64,000 bases of DNA from Paramecium octaurelia (GCA_905182995.1 CAJJDP010000099.1:67404-131403); one strand, 5' to 3'. Positions 43,972 to 56,762 are shown, counted from the stretch's first letter. Notes: generated from the sequence alone by a model not told the origin. A program made the numbers and translations.

Positions 43972-44732
43972 ATGCGAACTAAGACAATTTAAAAGTTCAT
44001 TTTAATATTATTTGATATCTTAGAAGTAGTATATTTTATTAGATAAGAATAATGAGCATAAAAATTATATACGATGGTCTCCTGATGGTTAAAGTTTTAT
44101 AATTCCAAAACGTAAATTATTTTCAGAAAATGTAATGGTGAATGCATTTAATACTAATAATATCTAGTCATTTTTAAGATAACTCAGCTTTTATAAATTT
44201 AAAATGGAAAAAAATAAACAAAATCAAAAGCAGTATTTTCATCCGCATTTCTAGAAGGGACGAAGGTAAAATCATTGAATTATTGAGTGATTTATAGGGA
44301 TCTTTTGGGCAAAATATAAAGAATGAGAAATGATAAATTAAGCGAAGACAATCTAGATTAAACTTCAAATCTGGAGTATATAAAACTTTAGAATTAACAA
44401 TTATAAAGTCAATTAGAGCAGCTGAAACTAAACCAGCAATATATATTGAAGCAATTAATAATACAAGCAAAGATTTAGGCGACATTGGCGAGTCGGGTTG
44501 AGAGAATCGCTTAAGTAAATAATCTATTTTTAGACACTTTTAGGAAATGGTAATTATTTATGGAGAAGAGCGTTAATTAGAGTTTGCGAAGCCAATGAAA
44601 TTGTTTTTCAAATTAATCTAAGGATACAGAGTAGATTAATTGGAAAGAATTATTGGCTTTCTGATTTTTGAGATGGAAGTTCCCACTCCTATTTAAGAAA
44701 ATTACTCTCCAATTTAGTTCCCTTATTACTGA
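43972..44732 (+). CDS. Heat-shock-factor-type DNA-binding protein (A)
   Basis: About 220 aa starting MRTKTIQKFILILFDILE. A 22-nt intron (GTAGTATATT...GATAAG) is followed by NNEHKNYIRWSPDGQSFII, then KLFSENVMVNAF, NIQSFLRQLSFYKFKM and YFHPHFQKGR. This is the HSF winged-helix domain order (IxWS.dG.SF.I, NNxxSFxRQLxxYxF, F.HP.F.rg). A 32-nt intron follows, then the trimerisation coiled coil (EYIKLQNQQLQSQLEQLKL) and a short C-terminus ending QFPYY at TGA 44730. The recognition helix is recognisable, with small departures (LSFYKF for LNxYGF). HSF-family proteins bind nGAAn repeats. It is convergent with a second HSF-type gene. Confidence 0.83.
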
Positions 44733-44823
44733 AATTTGAAATTCCCATTGATTATAAGTAGTAGTGACATTTCAAATATCGATTAAAGACTTTAACTTTA
44801 GGCATTTATAATATTCCAACCAA

Positions 44824-45535
44824 TCACATAAATGGAAATATCATTGGAGAAAATGAAGGAGTTTAGGGTCCTCCAATGTCTTTTAATTCTCTAATTATGT
44901 TAGACGCTATTTCAAAATGAAAGCCTTTAAATATTTGAAACATCGATGTGAAATACAATACAAGCCTTCTTTCCTATTCTCTCTCTAAATTGAATTTCTG
45001 TTACTCCTCACAAATCTTTTTGATGTTCTTACAAATGTAAGTCTGTATTATGGAATGAATTCGAATTTATTTTAGTATAGAATTTTATTGACTTTACAAC
45101 GTTTCCAATTCCTCCTTTAATTATTTCATTTCTTCTCTCATAATAACGATGGAATCCCTCTCTTTATCCAAATGGGCGATGCTCTGTCTCCGTTTTCTCT
45201 CCACCTTGGAAAGTGATGATCTTTTAAATTAAGAGATATGGAATACGTATTTCCTTTGATAAACCACTTATGCGAAAACTACTTTTAGTTCATCTCTAAA
45301 CTTCTCATCTTAAACCCATACGAATTCAGTTGTCGATAGAGAGACTTAATTTGTGTTGAATAAAAGTATTCTGGCATAATCGCATTCTAAAATTCTTCAG
45401 GATCAACAATTATAAAAGCCCGTCCATCGACTGTCCATCTGACACAATCAAATTTGTCTGACTATCAATTAGCTGTTTGAAAGTTACCTGCAAAATTTCA
45501 TACAAATTTTTAATTAATATTTTAGGTTTCCCCAT
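44824..45535 (-). CDS. Heat-shock-factor-type DNA-binding protein (B)
   Basis: About 215 aa starting MGKPKILIKNLYEILQ. A 26-nt intron (GTAACTTTC...TTGATAG) leads to SDKFDCVRWTVDGRAFIIV, then AIMPEYFYSTQIKSLYRQL and NSYGFKMRSLE, with FSHKWFIKGN closing the HSF winged-helix domain. A 26-nt intron (GTATTCCATA...TAAAAG) is followed by a basic/coiled-coil segment (KVERKRRQSIAHLDKER, MKQLKEELETLQSQQ) and a tail ending in SFSPMIFPFM at TGA 44824. Its domain is closer to canonical HSF (YRQLNSYGFK) than that of the convergent neighbour 91 bp away. The two are paralogous but clearly diverged, so the duplication is old. Confidence 0.83.
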
Positions 45536-46182
45536 TCGATTGAATTTGAAAATGTACTTTAAAAAATTAATTAATATAATAATTAACTTGAATCAAGATT
45601 TTAAGAATATTATTAATTTAATTAGACTTATTTTATAATGCATAAAAAGATTATTTAAAATTGAAATTATAAGTAAGTTTAACATAAATAAAAATATAAT
45701 ATTATCATCAACATAAAGAATTCTTAGGATTTGGTTATTGATCAATTCAACACCATCAATTCGTAAATAATTATTAAAACTATTTTAAATTAAATAAAAT
45801 TGATGATGAAAATACAATTAATTTATAAGTCTTGTTATATAGAATGAATTAAAAATGAATATCATTTAGAGAGTTTAATGAAGTTATGTTAATTAAGGTG
45901 TAAGACTTGTGTGTATAGAAGAAATGGTAAATTAAAATAAATGGAGGGAACTATAAACGATAGTCCTACATGAAATATTCAAGAATAGAAATTCACATGA
46001 CATTGAAATGTAGAATTAAATGACGTCCGTTGAGCTTAGGAGTTAGAGCATTTGACTAGTCAGCATGGGATGGGTGTTCAATAACTCCAATTGTCTGTTT
46101 CTTGTTGACTATGAAATTAGAGGGGGTTATGTGGGAAAGATAGAATACAAGTTTGTTAATCTTATAAAATATATTAATAAAT
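45536..46182. other. Intergenic, with a degenerate tRNA-like sequence
   Basis: Upstream regions of the HSF B (minus) and AGC-kinase (plus) genes. No protein gene seen. A tRNA-like segment lies at about 46024-46098. Confidence 0.45.
46024..46098 (+). pseudogene. Degenerate tRNA-Thr-like sequence
   Basis: It contains a D-arm-like GAGCTTAGGAGTTAGAGC and a CTAGTCA anticodon-loop-like heptamer (would be AGU, Thr), then a T-arm-like GGTGTTCAATAACTCC. The anticodon and T stems do not pair well, and the acceptor ends match poorly, so it is probably a tRNA relic or chance similarity. Confidence 0.28.
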
Positions 46183-47925
<1,743 letters not shown>

Positions 47926-47950
47926 TTATTTATTTTTATCAAGGTAATTA

Positions 47951-49115
47951 TCATAATTTAGCCTATTATAATTAATTATCATATATTTGAATTATTGTCT
48001 TTCCTTTGTTCTTCCCTAAAAATACATTCTATAGACCAATTATGAATTATTCTATTCCTAAAAGTATTTCCTCTTGATGCTTTATGGATCCTTCGTTGAC
48101 CATTTCAACCATCTCAGCAAATCCATCGTACATCTTTTGTTTTTCATTCAAAAACATTATTCCTTCAAATTTTATTGAATTTTCAATAGCCTTAGCCAAA
48201 TTCTTCAAACCACATCTTTGTTTCCATGAATTATATGTGGATGTGGCTCCACATAACAATACATATCCACTCTTATTTATTACAGGGATCACGGCATCTA
48301 AGATTTCCTCTCCTGCATTATCATAATAAACATCGATTCCCTCGGATGCATGAGACTTTAATAATTGTGTTAATTGACTAATTAATGTTATTAATAATAT
48401 TTACTTCACATTTATTTCCTCATTTTGCTTACATTTATTATATGTAACACATTCATCGACTCCAAGTTCCTTTAGGAATTCCACTTTCTCCTCGCTACTC
48501 ACAATTCCCACAACTCTATATCCCATTCTCTTTGCTATTTGACAAACAACTGATCCTGTTGACCCAGCAGCAGAAGAGACACACAAAGTTCTCGGTCTTC
48601 CTTGAGTCGGTCGATTTGAGTCAGGTATTTATTTCATGGCATTCAGTGCAGTTAAACCTGTCACACCATAACTAATATGTAATTCAAATACTAATACATA
48701 GACAATGTCAAAGGGATTATTGGGTCACCTATCTCCACAAAAGATGGCACCTTAAATAGTTTATTGACCTTTCTCACACAGTACTAAGCACATTCCAATA
48801 CTCCAAAGACTAATTGGCCTAAACAATACTTCAAAAATTTAAATTACCAGGATTCCAACTCTTGGCATTACTCTCAATACATTGTCCTACTCCAAAGGCA
48901 GGCATTACTTAACCAATTTGGACTGAATCTATGTATGTTTTAGCACCTGATAGCCAAACCCTCATGACAGGGTCTACACCGATGAAAAGTACACGAATGA
49001 GGATTTCTCCTTTGTCCAATTGAGGAGTTGGCTACTATTGTATTTCAAAGAAATTCATGTTTTAAGGGAAAGACTCATCTGGTCTTCTTTGGAGAAGCAA
49101 CACTTTATTATTCAT
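47951..49115 (-). CDS. MDR-family oxidoreductase, prostaglandin reductase-like
   Basis: About 350 aa starting MNNKVLLLQRRPDESFPQN. The order fits the leukotriene B4 dehydrogenase/prostaglandin reductase branch of zinc-independent medium-chain reductases: EILIRVLFIGVDPVMRVWL, GAKTYIDSVQIGQVMPAFGV, then the NADP-binding SSAAGSTGSVVCQIAKRMGY (AxxGxxGxxxxQ), EKVEFLKELGVDECVTYN, SGYVLLCGATSTYN, FEGIMFLNE, EEILLGIEQFIIGLQN and GKNKGKTIIQI. No catalytic zinc ligands are seen. Such enzymes reduce alpha,beta-unsaturated carbonyls with NADPH. Several short introns are needed (e.g. near 48400 and 48700), and the exact joins there are uncertain. It ends at TGA 47951. Confidence 0.88.
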
Positions 49116-49998
49116 ATATTTAAAGTTTTTAATGTATCATTTGGTTAATAATATTATCAACATTTATACCCTTACATTATTAATTTAATTATCATATTTA
49201 TTAATATTAATTAATAATTTACCAAAATTAATCAGAAAATGATTCACTATAAAAACATTGATAAACAATTAATGTTAATTTAAATATAAATACTGTCTTT
49301 CTTACTCTTATAACAATTTTTTAATTATTTATGTGGAGAATAATAAATATATATTACTAAGTAATTAAATGTTTTTAAATTAAATTAAATGCAATAAAAA
49401 TGGTTTTATTTTGGCGGAAAATATTTGTTGTCCATTTCTCTACTACAATTATGAAATTAAGAGTCCTAGTTTATAAATTCTCTATTTACTATTGAATAAA
49501 TGAAAAGCAATTTAGCGATTCAATCGTTGTTTTGCTATAATAACCTAATTTTTAGAATAATATTTTATATTCTTTTTGCTCCTCATTGATACATTGTAAC
49601 CTAAACGTCAATTATAGAAAACCTTAATCAAATTTTAAGATGCTGCGTGAATGTTAAATGTATCATGCTTAGAAACCTTTTAATTTTTGGATCTAAAAAA
49701 TATAGATATTTATATTTAGATAATATTTACTAAATGATACGCACTGTGCATTACAAACTACTTAGGATAAATATTTGATATTATTGATATCATTTCATTT
49801 TTACTTATCAATGTTTGATTAATCTACCTAAATGAGTTTGAAATTAACTTTAACGGGGTGGAAGCAGAGTATTTTTTATGAATTAAATTTCTGTAAAAGA
49901 TCTTATAAACATTATATCTACGCTTTTTTAGTTCAAAACAGTTATCTTCATCTTGTAAGCACATTATTATTTTTAAGAAATAATTTAGATTTATAGGC
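49116..49998. other. Divergent intergenic region with an open minus frame
   Basis: About 880 bp. A minus-strand frame of ~150 codons (about 49205-49660; e.g. LGYYSKTTIESLNCFSFIQ) has no ATG and no convincing exon partner, so it may be chance or a relic. Promoters of the two divergent flanking genes must lie here. Confidence 0.4.
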
Positions 49999-50565
49999 AT
50001 GAAAAGAGATGATCCTCGAGTACAAACAAAGGAAAAAAATGATAAAGAATTATAAGGTTATGCTTTGGAAACAAATAATTCGACTGATTCAAATTTTTCT
50101 AGCTAATAATGCTAGACGCCGAAAAATTCTTCAAGCTAATAATGCTAGATGTCATTAAATATTATTGCTCAATAAGTCCAATGCTCTAGGTGTTCAAAAC
50201 CCTTAGTAAATAATGATCATTAATTGTAATATTGTAGTCAAAAATAATGTATAGTTAAATTTCACTAATAATGTTTCTTCAAAGAATTGAATGATCAAAA
50301 CACTATAAAGTAGGTATTTTTATATAAATGTAAATGCGGAACTAAAATTCCTTCTAAAATAATACGGAAATGCGGAGCGCCAAACTTGATGGCGTTTTTA
50401 TCTTCAATTCATCGCAGATAGTTAGACCTCCTAATCACTTAATCGAGTTTGAGGAAAAATGATGAAATCGTCTCTTTTTATAAGCAGAATAAATTGAAAG
50501 AACATGAATTAGATTTCTTTTTACAAGAAAACGATAAATTGACATACGATGAGACCCCATAATGA
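49999..50565 (+). CDS. Cys-rich, probable zinc-binding protein
   Basis: An intronless frame of 188 codons starting MKRDDPRVQTKEKNDKELQ. Near residue 35 a short tandem repeat (SSQQCQTPKN SSSQQCQM) mirrors a DNA repeat AGCTAATAATGCTAGA. Residues ~65-125 hold a Cys/His cluster: CSRCSKPLVNNDHQLQYCSQ, then KQCIVKFHQQCF and YKCKCGTKIPSKIIRKCG. The spacing C-x2-C-x13-C-x4-C-x4-H-x2-C-x(~17)-C-x-C resembles RING/PHD or TFIIB-type zinc knuckles but matches none exactly. The C-terminus is acidic and helical (KLKEHELDFFLQENDKL). Protein or nucleic-acid binding is inferred only from the cluster. Confidence 0.68.
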
Positions 50566-51310
50566 AATTTATGCTTTTTATTATTTATAATCAAACTATT
50601 AAAATTTACATCATTAGTTGGGTTATAAGATTGCGCTCACAATCACTATAGATTTAAGCATTGTAGATAAATATCCATAATAGTAAATTATTTATTCTGA
50701 AATGCATCATATCTTTTCAGTGATATATATATTCCATATCAAGTTTTTTATAATAAATTGTATTAAGAATAAAGGTCTGAGATTTAATTATCTAACTTTC
50801 ACTAACAAAACTAGTAGAATCAACTATTGAATCAATATTTACGTTTTTCTCATCATACTCTCGTATATAGTTTAATTAGGAAAATTCTGAAATCCTATAG
50901 GGAATTATAAACTACATCTGCATAATTATAGTTGTCTTGTTATCAAATATATATGATCTGCTTTGTCCTTTAGTTATACAAAATGTTATAAATTCAAATC
51001 CAGCATCTGATTAAAATGAGATTAATGTGAAAATTTGATTATCTTAACTTAAAGAAATATAAATCCTAAATTTAGTATTTTAAATTGATAAGGATTATTG
51101 CACAGTTCAAAGAGATGTGATTATTCCATACTTTAGAATTTGATACTATGAGATTAGTTACTTATATGGGATATTTTAATGAACAATGTAATAAATGCTG
51201 AAAGTAAATATTAAGCTTTTATAATTTGATTAAACCTTTAAGAAATATAAGTAAATATCATCTAATTCAAATGGTATTTATAGTTGAGAATAGAGAGACT
51301 TATTAACGTT
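50566..51310. other. Intergenic
   Basis: About 750 bp of AT-rich DNA between two plus-strand genes; nothing recognised. The end is the 5' flank of the tRNA-Arg. Confidence 0.5.
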
Positions 51311-51383
51311 GCCCATGTGGCGCAATTGGTAGCGCGACAGCCTTCTAAGCTGTAGGCTGCAGGTTCAATCCCTGCCATGGGTG
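51311..51383 (+). tRNA. tRNA-Arg(UCU): tRNA-Arg(UCU)
   Basis: Cloverleaf: acceptor GCCCATG/CATGGGT, D arm GCGC-AATTGGTA-GCGC, anticodon stem ACAGC/GCTGT with loop CTTCTAA (U33, anticodon UCU), variable AGGCT, T arm GCAGG-TTCAATC-CCTGC. It is followed by a T-run terminator. There is no intron. It reads AGA, the dominant arginine codon in this AT-rich DNA. Confidence 0.94.
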
Positions 51384-51441
51384 ATTCTTTTTTATTTTTT
51401 TGATTCCTAAATATATAAATTTATATATATTATAAACACTA

Positions 51442-52431
51442 ATGAGTGCTGTACCTTATGAAAAGATTTGCGAATTAGCAAGTCCTCTTTATTTTCCTTT
51501 AGAAATTGATGGTGCTATATATATGGTTTCACAGAATGGCGATATTTTAAAATTTAAGGATGGGTAATTCAAGGTAAGTTACATCAGATGAACGTAGGCT
51601 GAGTTTCATATATCAGGATAGCCTTATTCAATAGTAATTGACAAATTGAATAAATTTATATATGTTGCAGATATGGCTCATCAAGCAATTTTAAAGAGAT
51701 ATATTGATGAGAACAGCTAAGAACAAATAACAGAATTTTTGAAAGATTATGAAGGATAACCACTTTTGGGACCTAATTCGCTGTTATTGTCCACTAAAAA
51801 TAGTATGATTAAACGTAATTAGATTTGTTATTCTTTACTGATTCTGGACCATTTGGTGAAACTTCAATAGAGAATTGCAAAGGATCTCTTTTTGCTATAG
51901 ATATGGATGCTCAAATAGTTAAACCGTTGGCATTGTAGTGCTTATCCTATCCAAGTGGTATATGCTTAAGCAACAACCAAAAATTATTATTCTTGTGTGA
52001 AACAGGGAAGAACAGAGTGCTGCGCTTTGTTTAAACTGAGGCAGGAATATTTTACTATAGGTACAGAATAATTAGTAATTGAAATAGCACATACATACAA
52101 TTTAATGGTAGATTTGGCCCAATAGCCTGTGCAGTATCACAATCAGAGCATCTATATGTTGCTAGATTTGAATTTGGATATGTATCAGAGGAGGGTTAGA
52201 TAAGCATATTTAATTCGAATGGAGTGAATGTTGAGAATGTTTCTATTCCGCAATGTCCTGAGATATCAGGATTGACATTTTCAAGGTATGCATATCAATT
52301 TAATGTGAAGCTAAAAATCTAATATTCTTTATGTAACAGAGAATTCCTCGACGCCAAGTTGTTTGCGTATTTTAATTAATATCGAAGAAAAGGATGATGT
52401 AAAGAAAAAGGATAAGGACAAATTTAAATGA
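51442..52431 (+). CDS. SMP-30/gluconolactonase-like beta-propeller protein
   Basis: About 300 aa starting MSAVPYEKICELASPLYFP. Propeller-type repeats are visible: IDGAIYMVSQNGDILKFKD, GQPYSIVIDKLNKFIYVAD, GPNSLLLS then LFTDSGPFGE, GSLFAIDMDAQIVKPLAL, YPSGICLSNNQKLLFLCET, GKNRVLRF and FGPIACAVSQSEHLYVARF. The LFTDSG and 'GICLS...LLF.ET...R' wording is typical of SMP-30/strictosidine-synthase-like six-bladed propellers, calcium-dependent lactonases or sugar-acid enzymes. At least four introns (e.g. after GQFK and after FYY) are needed. The C-terminus is Lys/Asp-rich (EEKDDVKKKDKDKFK). Substrate unknown. It ends 23 bp from the convergent FCP1-like gene. Confidence 0.82.
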
Positions 52432-52454
52432 TTGGTTTATTAGAAATCATAATA

Positions 52455-53279
52455 TCACTCAATAAATTTAGTTTCTCTAAGTGTTTCTTCTACTTTATAG
52501 ATTTTCTTCAAGTAGTCTCTCACATCATTTTCCTACTTCAATCTCTCAAGTATGTTCATCAATCTTTATAAGTCATCTTTAGTGTCTGTGTTATCTGCCA
52601 CAAACATCCTAACAGGAATTGCTATCATAAATCAAACAAAGAGAATACAATTATCTCCTGTAGTCCAAAAACTTAATGGTTTGGCATCAACATAGACTAT
52701 CTTCTTTCTATCTCTGCCTAGAAGATCGAGATCCTTAAAATAATCTTCTAAATCATCTTCCTCAACCAGATTGCATTGTTCTTGACAGAAGATGTGATCT
52801 TTGGGAAATTATGGACAGAGTTTTTCTAAGACTCTTTCAACATAAATTCTTTATCCTTTAGACCAAATAACTGGTTCAGTATGATTGAGGAAGTACTCTA
52901 AAAATTCATCCAACTATTCTCTCTTATACACATGAACAAAATTATCGAATTCAGGGAGATCAACGTAAAAATCATATTGTCTCAAGGGTGCATTCATGAA
53001 CATATCTTTTGGGTCTGGAACAAATGAATATACCAAGACTTCATCTAATTCCATAACAACAGTTAATTTATCAGAGTATTGTTTCTTTTTGATTGGCAAG
53101 AGTTTAGGTTTATTTTAATTTTCCTCCTTTAATTTATTAAATGCAGGTTGTAGTTGTTTCCATGTGGCAGGATCATAGGCTGAATCATCGACCTTTTCCT
53201 CCTTTTTATTGAACCATCCAAATAAGCCATAAGATTATTTATGATTTATTTAGCGAAGACTTCTTAAAATTTTAATCAT
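52455..53279 (-). CDS. FCP1-homology (HAD) protein, TIM50-like
   Basis: About 270 aa, essentially intronless, starting MIKILRSLRQINHKQSYGL, an Arg/Lys/Ser-rich, Asp/Glu-free stretch resembling a mitochondrial presequence. The FCP1/NIF domain follows: LTVVMELDEVLVYSF, YDFYVDLPEFDNFVHVYKR, EPVIWSKGQRIYVERVLEK, FCQEQCNLVEEDDLEDYFK then DLDLLGRDRKKIVYVDAKP. Active phosphatases have D-x-D-x-T in the first block; here it is E-L-D-E-V, so the nucleophile Asp and the Thr are missing, as in TIM50-type members. TIM50 is the presequence receptor of the mitochondrial TIM23 complex. I see no clear transmembrane helix before the domain, so a different inactive FCP1-like role is possible. Confidence 0.8.
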
Positions 53280-53295
53280 ATTTAATATATAATAA

Positions 53296-54243
53296 TCAAT
53301 TTAGCAATTACTCCAATTTTGATAATATTTGTTATGGATGTTCCACCTTGACAATTTTCATTATTTTCATGATGAGATCTGGATCATTGTAAGGGTTTTA
53401 TTTCATTTTTTCCACTAATTTCAAGATGTAGACCATACAAGCCTCATTTTTCATATTTTCATCCAAGTCTAAGAGTCTTTTGGCTATTTTGATAAATTAT
53501 TGAATGTCTTGAAGTAGGAGAAAGACCTGATTGATTTTAAACATAAAATTGTCATTGGTCTCTATCTTAAAAAGCGACTTGATAGTTTGGATATCATGAT
53601 TCTGATGATTTTGCAGTTGTTTGATGGCATCTATGATCTATTGATCAGTGGAGTGTTTCAATTAAAGTGTTTATTCTAATTGATTTTTAAAGTACAAAAA
53701 GCAGTCTACATATTTGGAATCGCACTTCCATTTCTGGATGATTGGGAATACTTGATCCAGATTGTATTGTTCTTCATGTTGATCATAAATGATTTCACAA
53801 ATCGATCTGCAAAACTATTCCAGATGAGAAACTCCAAGCATCACGGTCTTAATCTTCTCAGCCGTCATTATTAGTTAATCAACTGAATTGACTGAGAAGA
53901 TTTCCATGAGTTTGTTCAGATCTTTGTCTTCATTTTCAAATGTTCCTGTCTTCATATTTTTGTTTATGCTTTAGATGAAATTAAAGGACTCTTGCAGTTC
54001 TGATTTAGTTTCTGAGTATAGGAGTTTCAATTGATTGAGTTGATCAGTTAGGAATGCATTATTGTCGATTAGTCTTTGATTTTCTTTTTTGATGCGATTC
54101 AATTCTTGTGTCAACAATTAATTTTCATTTGCCAATGTTTGGAATGTTGTGTTTTCTTTCATTTGGTATTCTTAATTCTATTTCTTCATTTGGTTAAATT
54201 CATTAAGAAATTTTGATAGCAATTCTGTGTTATCTGTTGACAT
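53296..54243 (-). CDS. Coiled-coil protein, possibly CEP70-like
   Basis: An intronless frame of 315 codons starting MSTDNTELLSKFLNEFNQM. Residues 1-100 are an Asn/Gln/Lys-rich coiled coil (LLTQELNRIKKENQRLIDN). Residues ~110-300 form a predicted helical domain: LNKLMEIFSVNSVDQLIMT, KTVMLGVSHLEQFCRSICE, FPIIQKWKCDSKYVDCFLYF and IKSLFKIETNDNFMFKINQ. The coil-plus-helical-domain arrangement, and the stretch around GVSHLEQFCRSICEII, resemble centrosomal CEP70 C-terminal regions, but this is a recollection by eye and not firm. It lies 16 bp upstream of the FCP1-like gene on the same strand. It ends at TGA 53296. Confidence 0.7.
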
Positions 54244-54356
54244 TATTATTCAAATTTAAATTTTAATTAATTTTTATTAATATTTCATGAGTTCGTAGAA
54301 ATATAATAGAAGGGTTTAGGGGTGATACAGACAGATACAATATAAAAAAGAAGGAA

Positions 54357-55154
54357 TCATCTCTTAAACTTGGTTTTCAATCTTTGATACTTGCTATTCT
54401 CTGAATTGGCTCTGTTATCCTTCATTTTGCGTATTTATTCGCTTGTGAATTCGAAGGAAACCCTTTTACTGCTCGATCTCACCATAGAACTATTAAGACT
54501 TTGAGTGCTTGGCCTGCTGCCTATCCTCAAGACTTCAAATGAACTGGATTTGAGAATGCCCCTGGGAGTGGATGTAGAACTACCTCTCTGGGATTGTAAT
54601 CCATCCTTATTCTAAATAATCCTGGACAATCTTTGGGGTTTAGGGATGGGAAAACTTGTAATTTCACAATGGTCATTCACAATTTGGGTGACAAAAATTT
54701 ATCGTTTAGGTCCACGAGATTATATCATATTAGTTGATAGTTGTGTTTGACTTTTTCGATGATTTTAGTGAATTTACACACCTATGAATTATTCAATTGA
54801 ATTTCTGGTCTGGTGTCGTTTACGTGAATCAGCCAAATGTACATTATCTTATTTAGTGAAGTCTTCTGCATTAATGGTCTAGGATGGACTTTCACTTTGC
54901 TGCAATCCATTTTGACTTGAAATGCCATTTGTAGACTTGAATGGAGAGGATTGTGTGAATATTTCGTCTTTGGAGACCAATGATTCTTTAAATTTACACA
55001 TCAATGTATTTATCGCATTCATTCTGTTATGAACCGAAGTATCTTTTTCATTGCAATCCATATGAAAATTGGGGGTGAGCGATTTGCATTCTATCAATTT
55101 GATTGCTTCGTCGGAATTAATTGAGTCTTCTTCTGTATCAAATTGTTAATTCAT
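54357..55154 (-). CDS. Ser-rich protein of unknown function
   Basis: An intronless frame of 265 codons starting MNQQFDTEEDSINSDEAIK. It is Ser/Thr/Gln-rich with low predicted order. The basic C-terminal third contains several R-x-x-S or K-R-x-S-F sites (PRGILKSSSFEVLRIGSRPS, SSKRVSFEFTSEQIRKM) of the type favoured by basophilic kinases, and it ends KTKFKR. No folded domain is recognised. Its start is only 9 nt from that of the divergent MATE transporter gene, so the two probably share regulation. It may be a phosphorylated regulator; inferred from composition only. Confidence 0.72.
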
Positions 55155-55163
55155 TTTTATAAA

Positions 55164-56726
55164 ATGTCTAATGATAATTTATTGATTACTAATGATTGGA
55201 GATCTATTACTTATAATGTATCAACAAGCATGTTTCAGATTGTGAGTGGCTACATATGTGCCGACCTTATGTCGATGCTCAATTTGCACTTCATGGGGTA
55301 ATACACAGACAAATACCAAACTGCCTCGTATGGGATTGCATGGATGATAATCCAGTTACAATTCGTCCCCTTGGGATTAGGTTCACTATCCGTGATATTT
55401 AGGCATCAATCAAGGACTGAACAATCAGGTATCCTACGCTCTGGGACAGAACAAGATAAAACTCTCTCAAACCTACTTGAACTTCGCAATCTATTCCATA
55501 ATTATTATATCCTTACCCTTTTTCCTCTTCATTTACAATTCGCAATATCTTGTTCGATTCATAGTTCAAGAGGAAACAGAAATCATAACTTAATACGCAT
55601 GGTATATAATTTCAAATAAATAAGGAAATCAGGCAAATGATCATACCTTTATTTATAGCCGCATTTCTGCTGTTATAAATTGAATGCCTAAAATAATATC
55701 TTGTCGGATGCAGAATATTCGAGCCCTTCCCCTTCATCTATGCCTCCACTCTCGTGTTCCATTTGCTAACATGCTCATTCCTATTCATGGTCTGCAACCT
55801 CGGATACATGGGCTTGTGTCTGGCCATCATTCTAAGTGAAGTAAACCAACTCCTTAATTAACCCCCAAGTTGTTCACCTTACTGATGTTGATCAGATACA
55901 TCTACAAGAACCCAGAAGTGTACAATTTGATTGCCAACTTCGAATTCTCATGCCAAATACTTCACTTTAGAGAAACATACCAAATGTTTATTAAGGACTC
56001 CCTCCCATTAATCCTACACATTTACGCCGATTTCATAGTTTTCTACATATTGTCCTTCGTGGCCTTCTCTCTGGGAGTCAATCAAGCCAACGCCCAACTC
56101 GCATTTGCCAACACTAGTTCAATCTATTTCAAGTTCCCAATTAGTTTATCAGTAACCCTGATGTCATTCGTCGGAAACAGTCTGAGTAAGACTTCCAAAT
56201 CATCGTAGGTTAACGTAAAATCGCTTTGGCTAAATAATATATCATCAGCGGCATGTGTCTCCAAGGAGTTGTACTGATTTCATTGGTCATTGGCATCACT
56301 ATTTTCAAGGATGAATGGAGTCGCTTATATTCATCTGATCTACAGATCCAACAAATAATGTTAGAAACCCTGCCATATTTTCTTATTGGAAGTGTCTGTT
56401 TCGATGGGATCCAAGGGGCACTGTCTGGAGCATTAAAGGGAGTCAACAAATCAACAATTGTATCCAATCAGACCATGATATCATACTATATAATTGGAGT
56501 TCCAGTAGTGTTAATGTTAGCGTATGTATTCAATCTACAATTGATTGGAATTTGGTTGGGCTTTGGTCTATGCAATTTGTATTTGACAATCGTATTTCTT
56601 TACGTACTCAAGAATTTAAATTGGACTGAATAGGCTGATTTGATAACCTAAAAGCTCTAGAAACATGAAGACTGTCTAGGGGATATAGATTTACCCTTAA
56701 TGTAAAAATAATAAGAATAAAAATGA
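55164..56726 (+). CDS. MATE-family multidrug/metabolite transporter
   Basis: About 480 aa starting MSNDNLLITNDWRSITYNV. About twelve hydrophobic segments can be counted, among them TSMFQIVSGYICADLMSML, IAWMIIQLQFVPLGLGSLS, SQTYLNFAIYSIIIISLPFF, FIAAFLLLQIECLKQYLV, LVFHLLTCSFLFMVCNL and LAYVFNLQLIGIWLGFGLCN. Signature MATE features are QVSYALGQNKIKLSQTYLN (family 'GQAxGA...Y') and, in the second half, FDGIQGALSGALKGVNKST (family 'Q....G.lrG.G.q'). The two-bundle internal repeat is apparent. MATE proteins export organic cations or metabolites against Na+ or H+. Introns near 55420, 55605, 55850 and 56210 are needed. The tail is short and cytosolic (KLQKHEDCLGDIDLP). Confidence 0.9.
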
Positions 56727-56762
56727 AATATTATGTACAAAGTTATTATACCATAGTTACTT

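Noticed and set aside
44733..44920. Extension of HSF A to a later TGA at 44918
   Set aside because: Needs an extra intron and would overlap the 3' end of HSF B; the text there matches the antisense of the HSF B tail.
49205..49660. Minus-strand open frame of ~150 codons
   Set aside because: No ATG and no exon partner; length is within what chance allows when TGA is the only stop.
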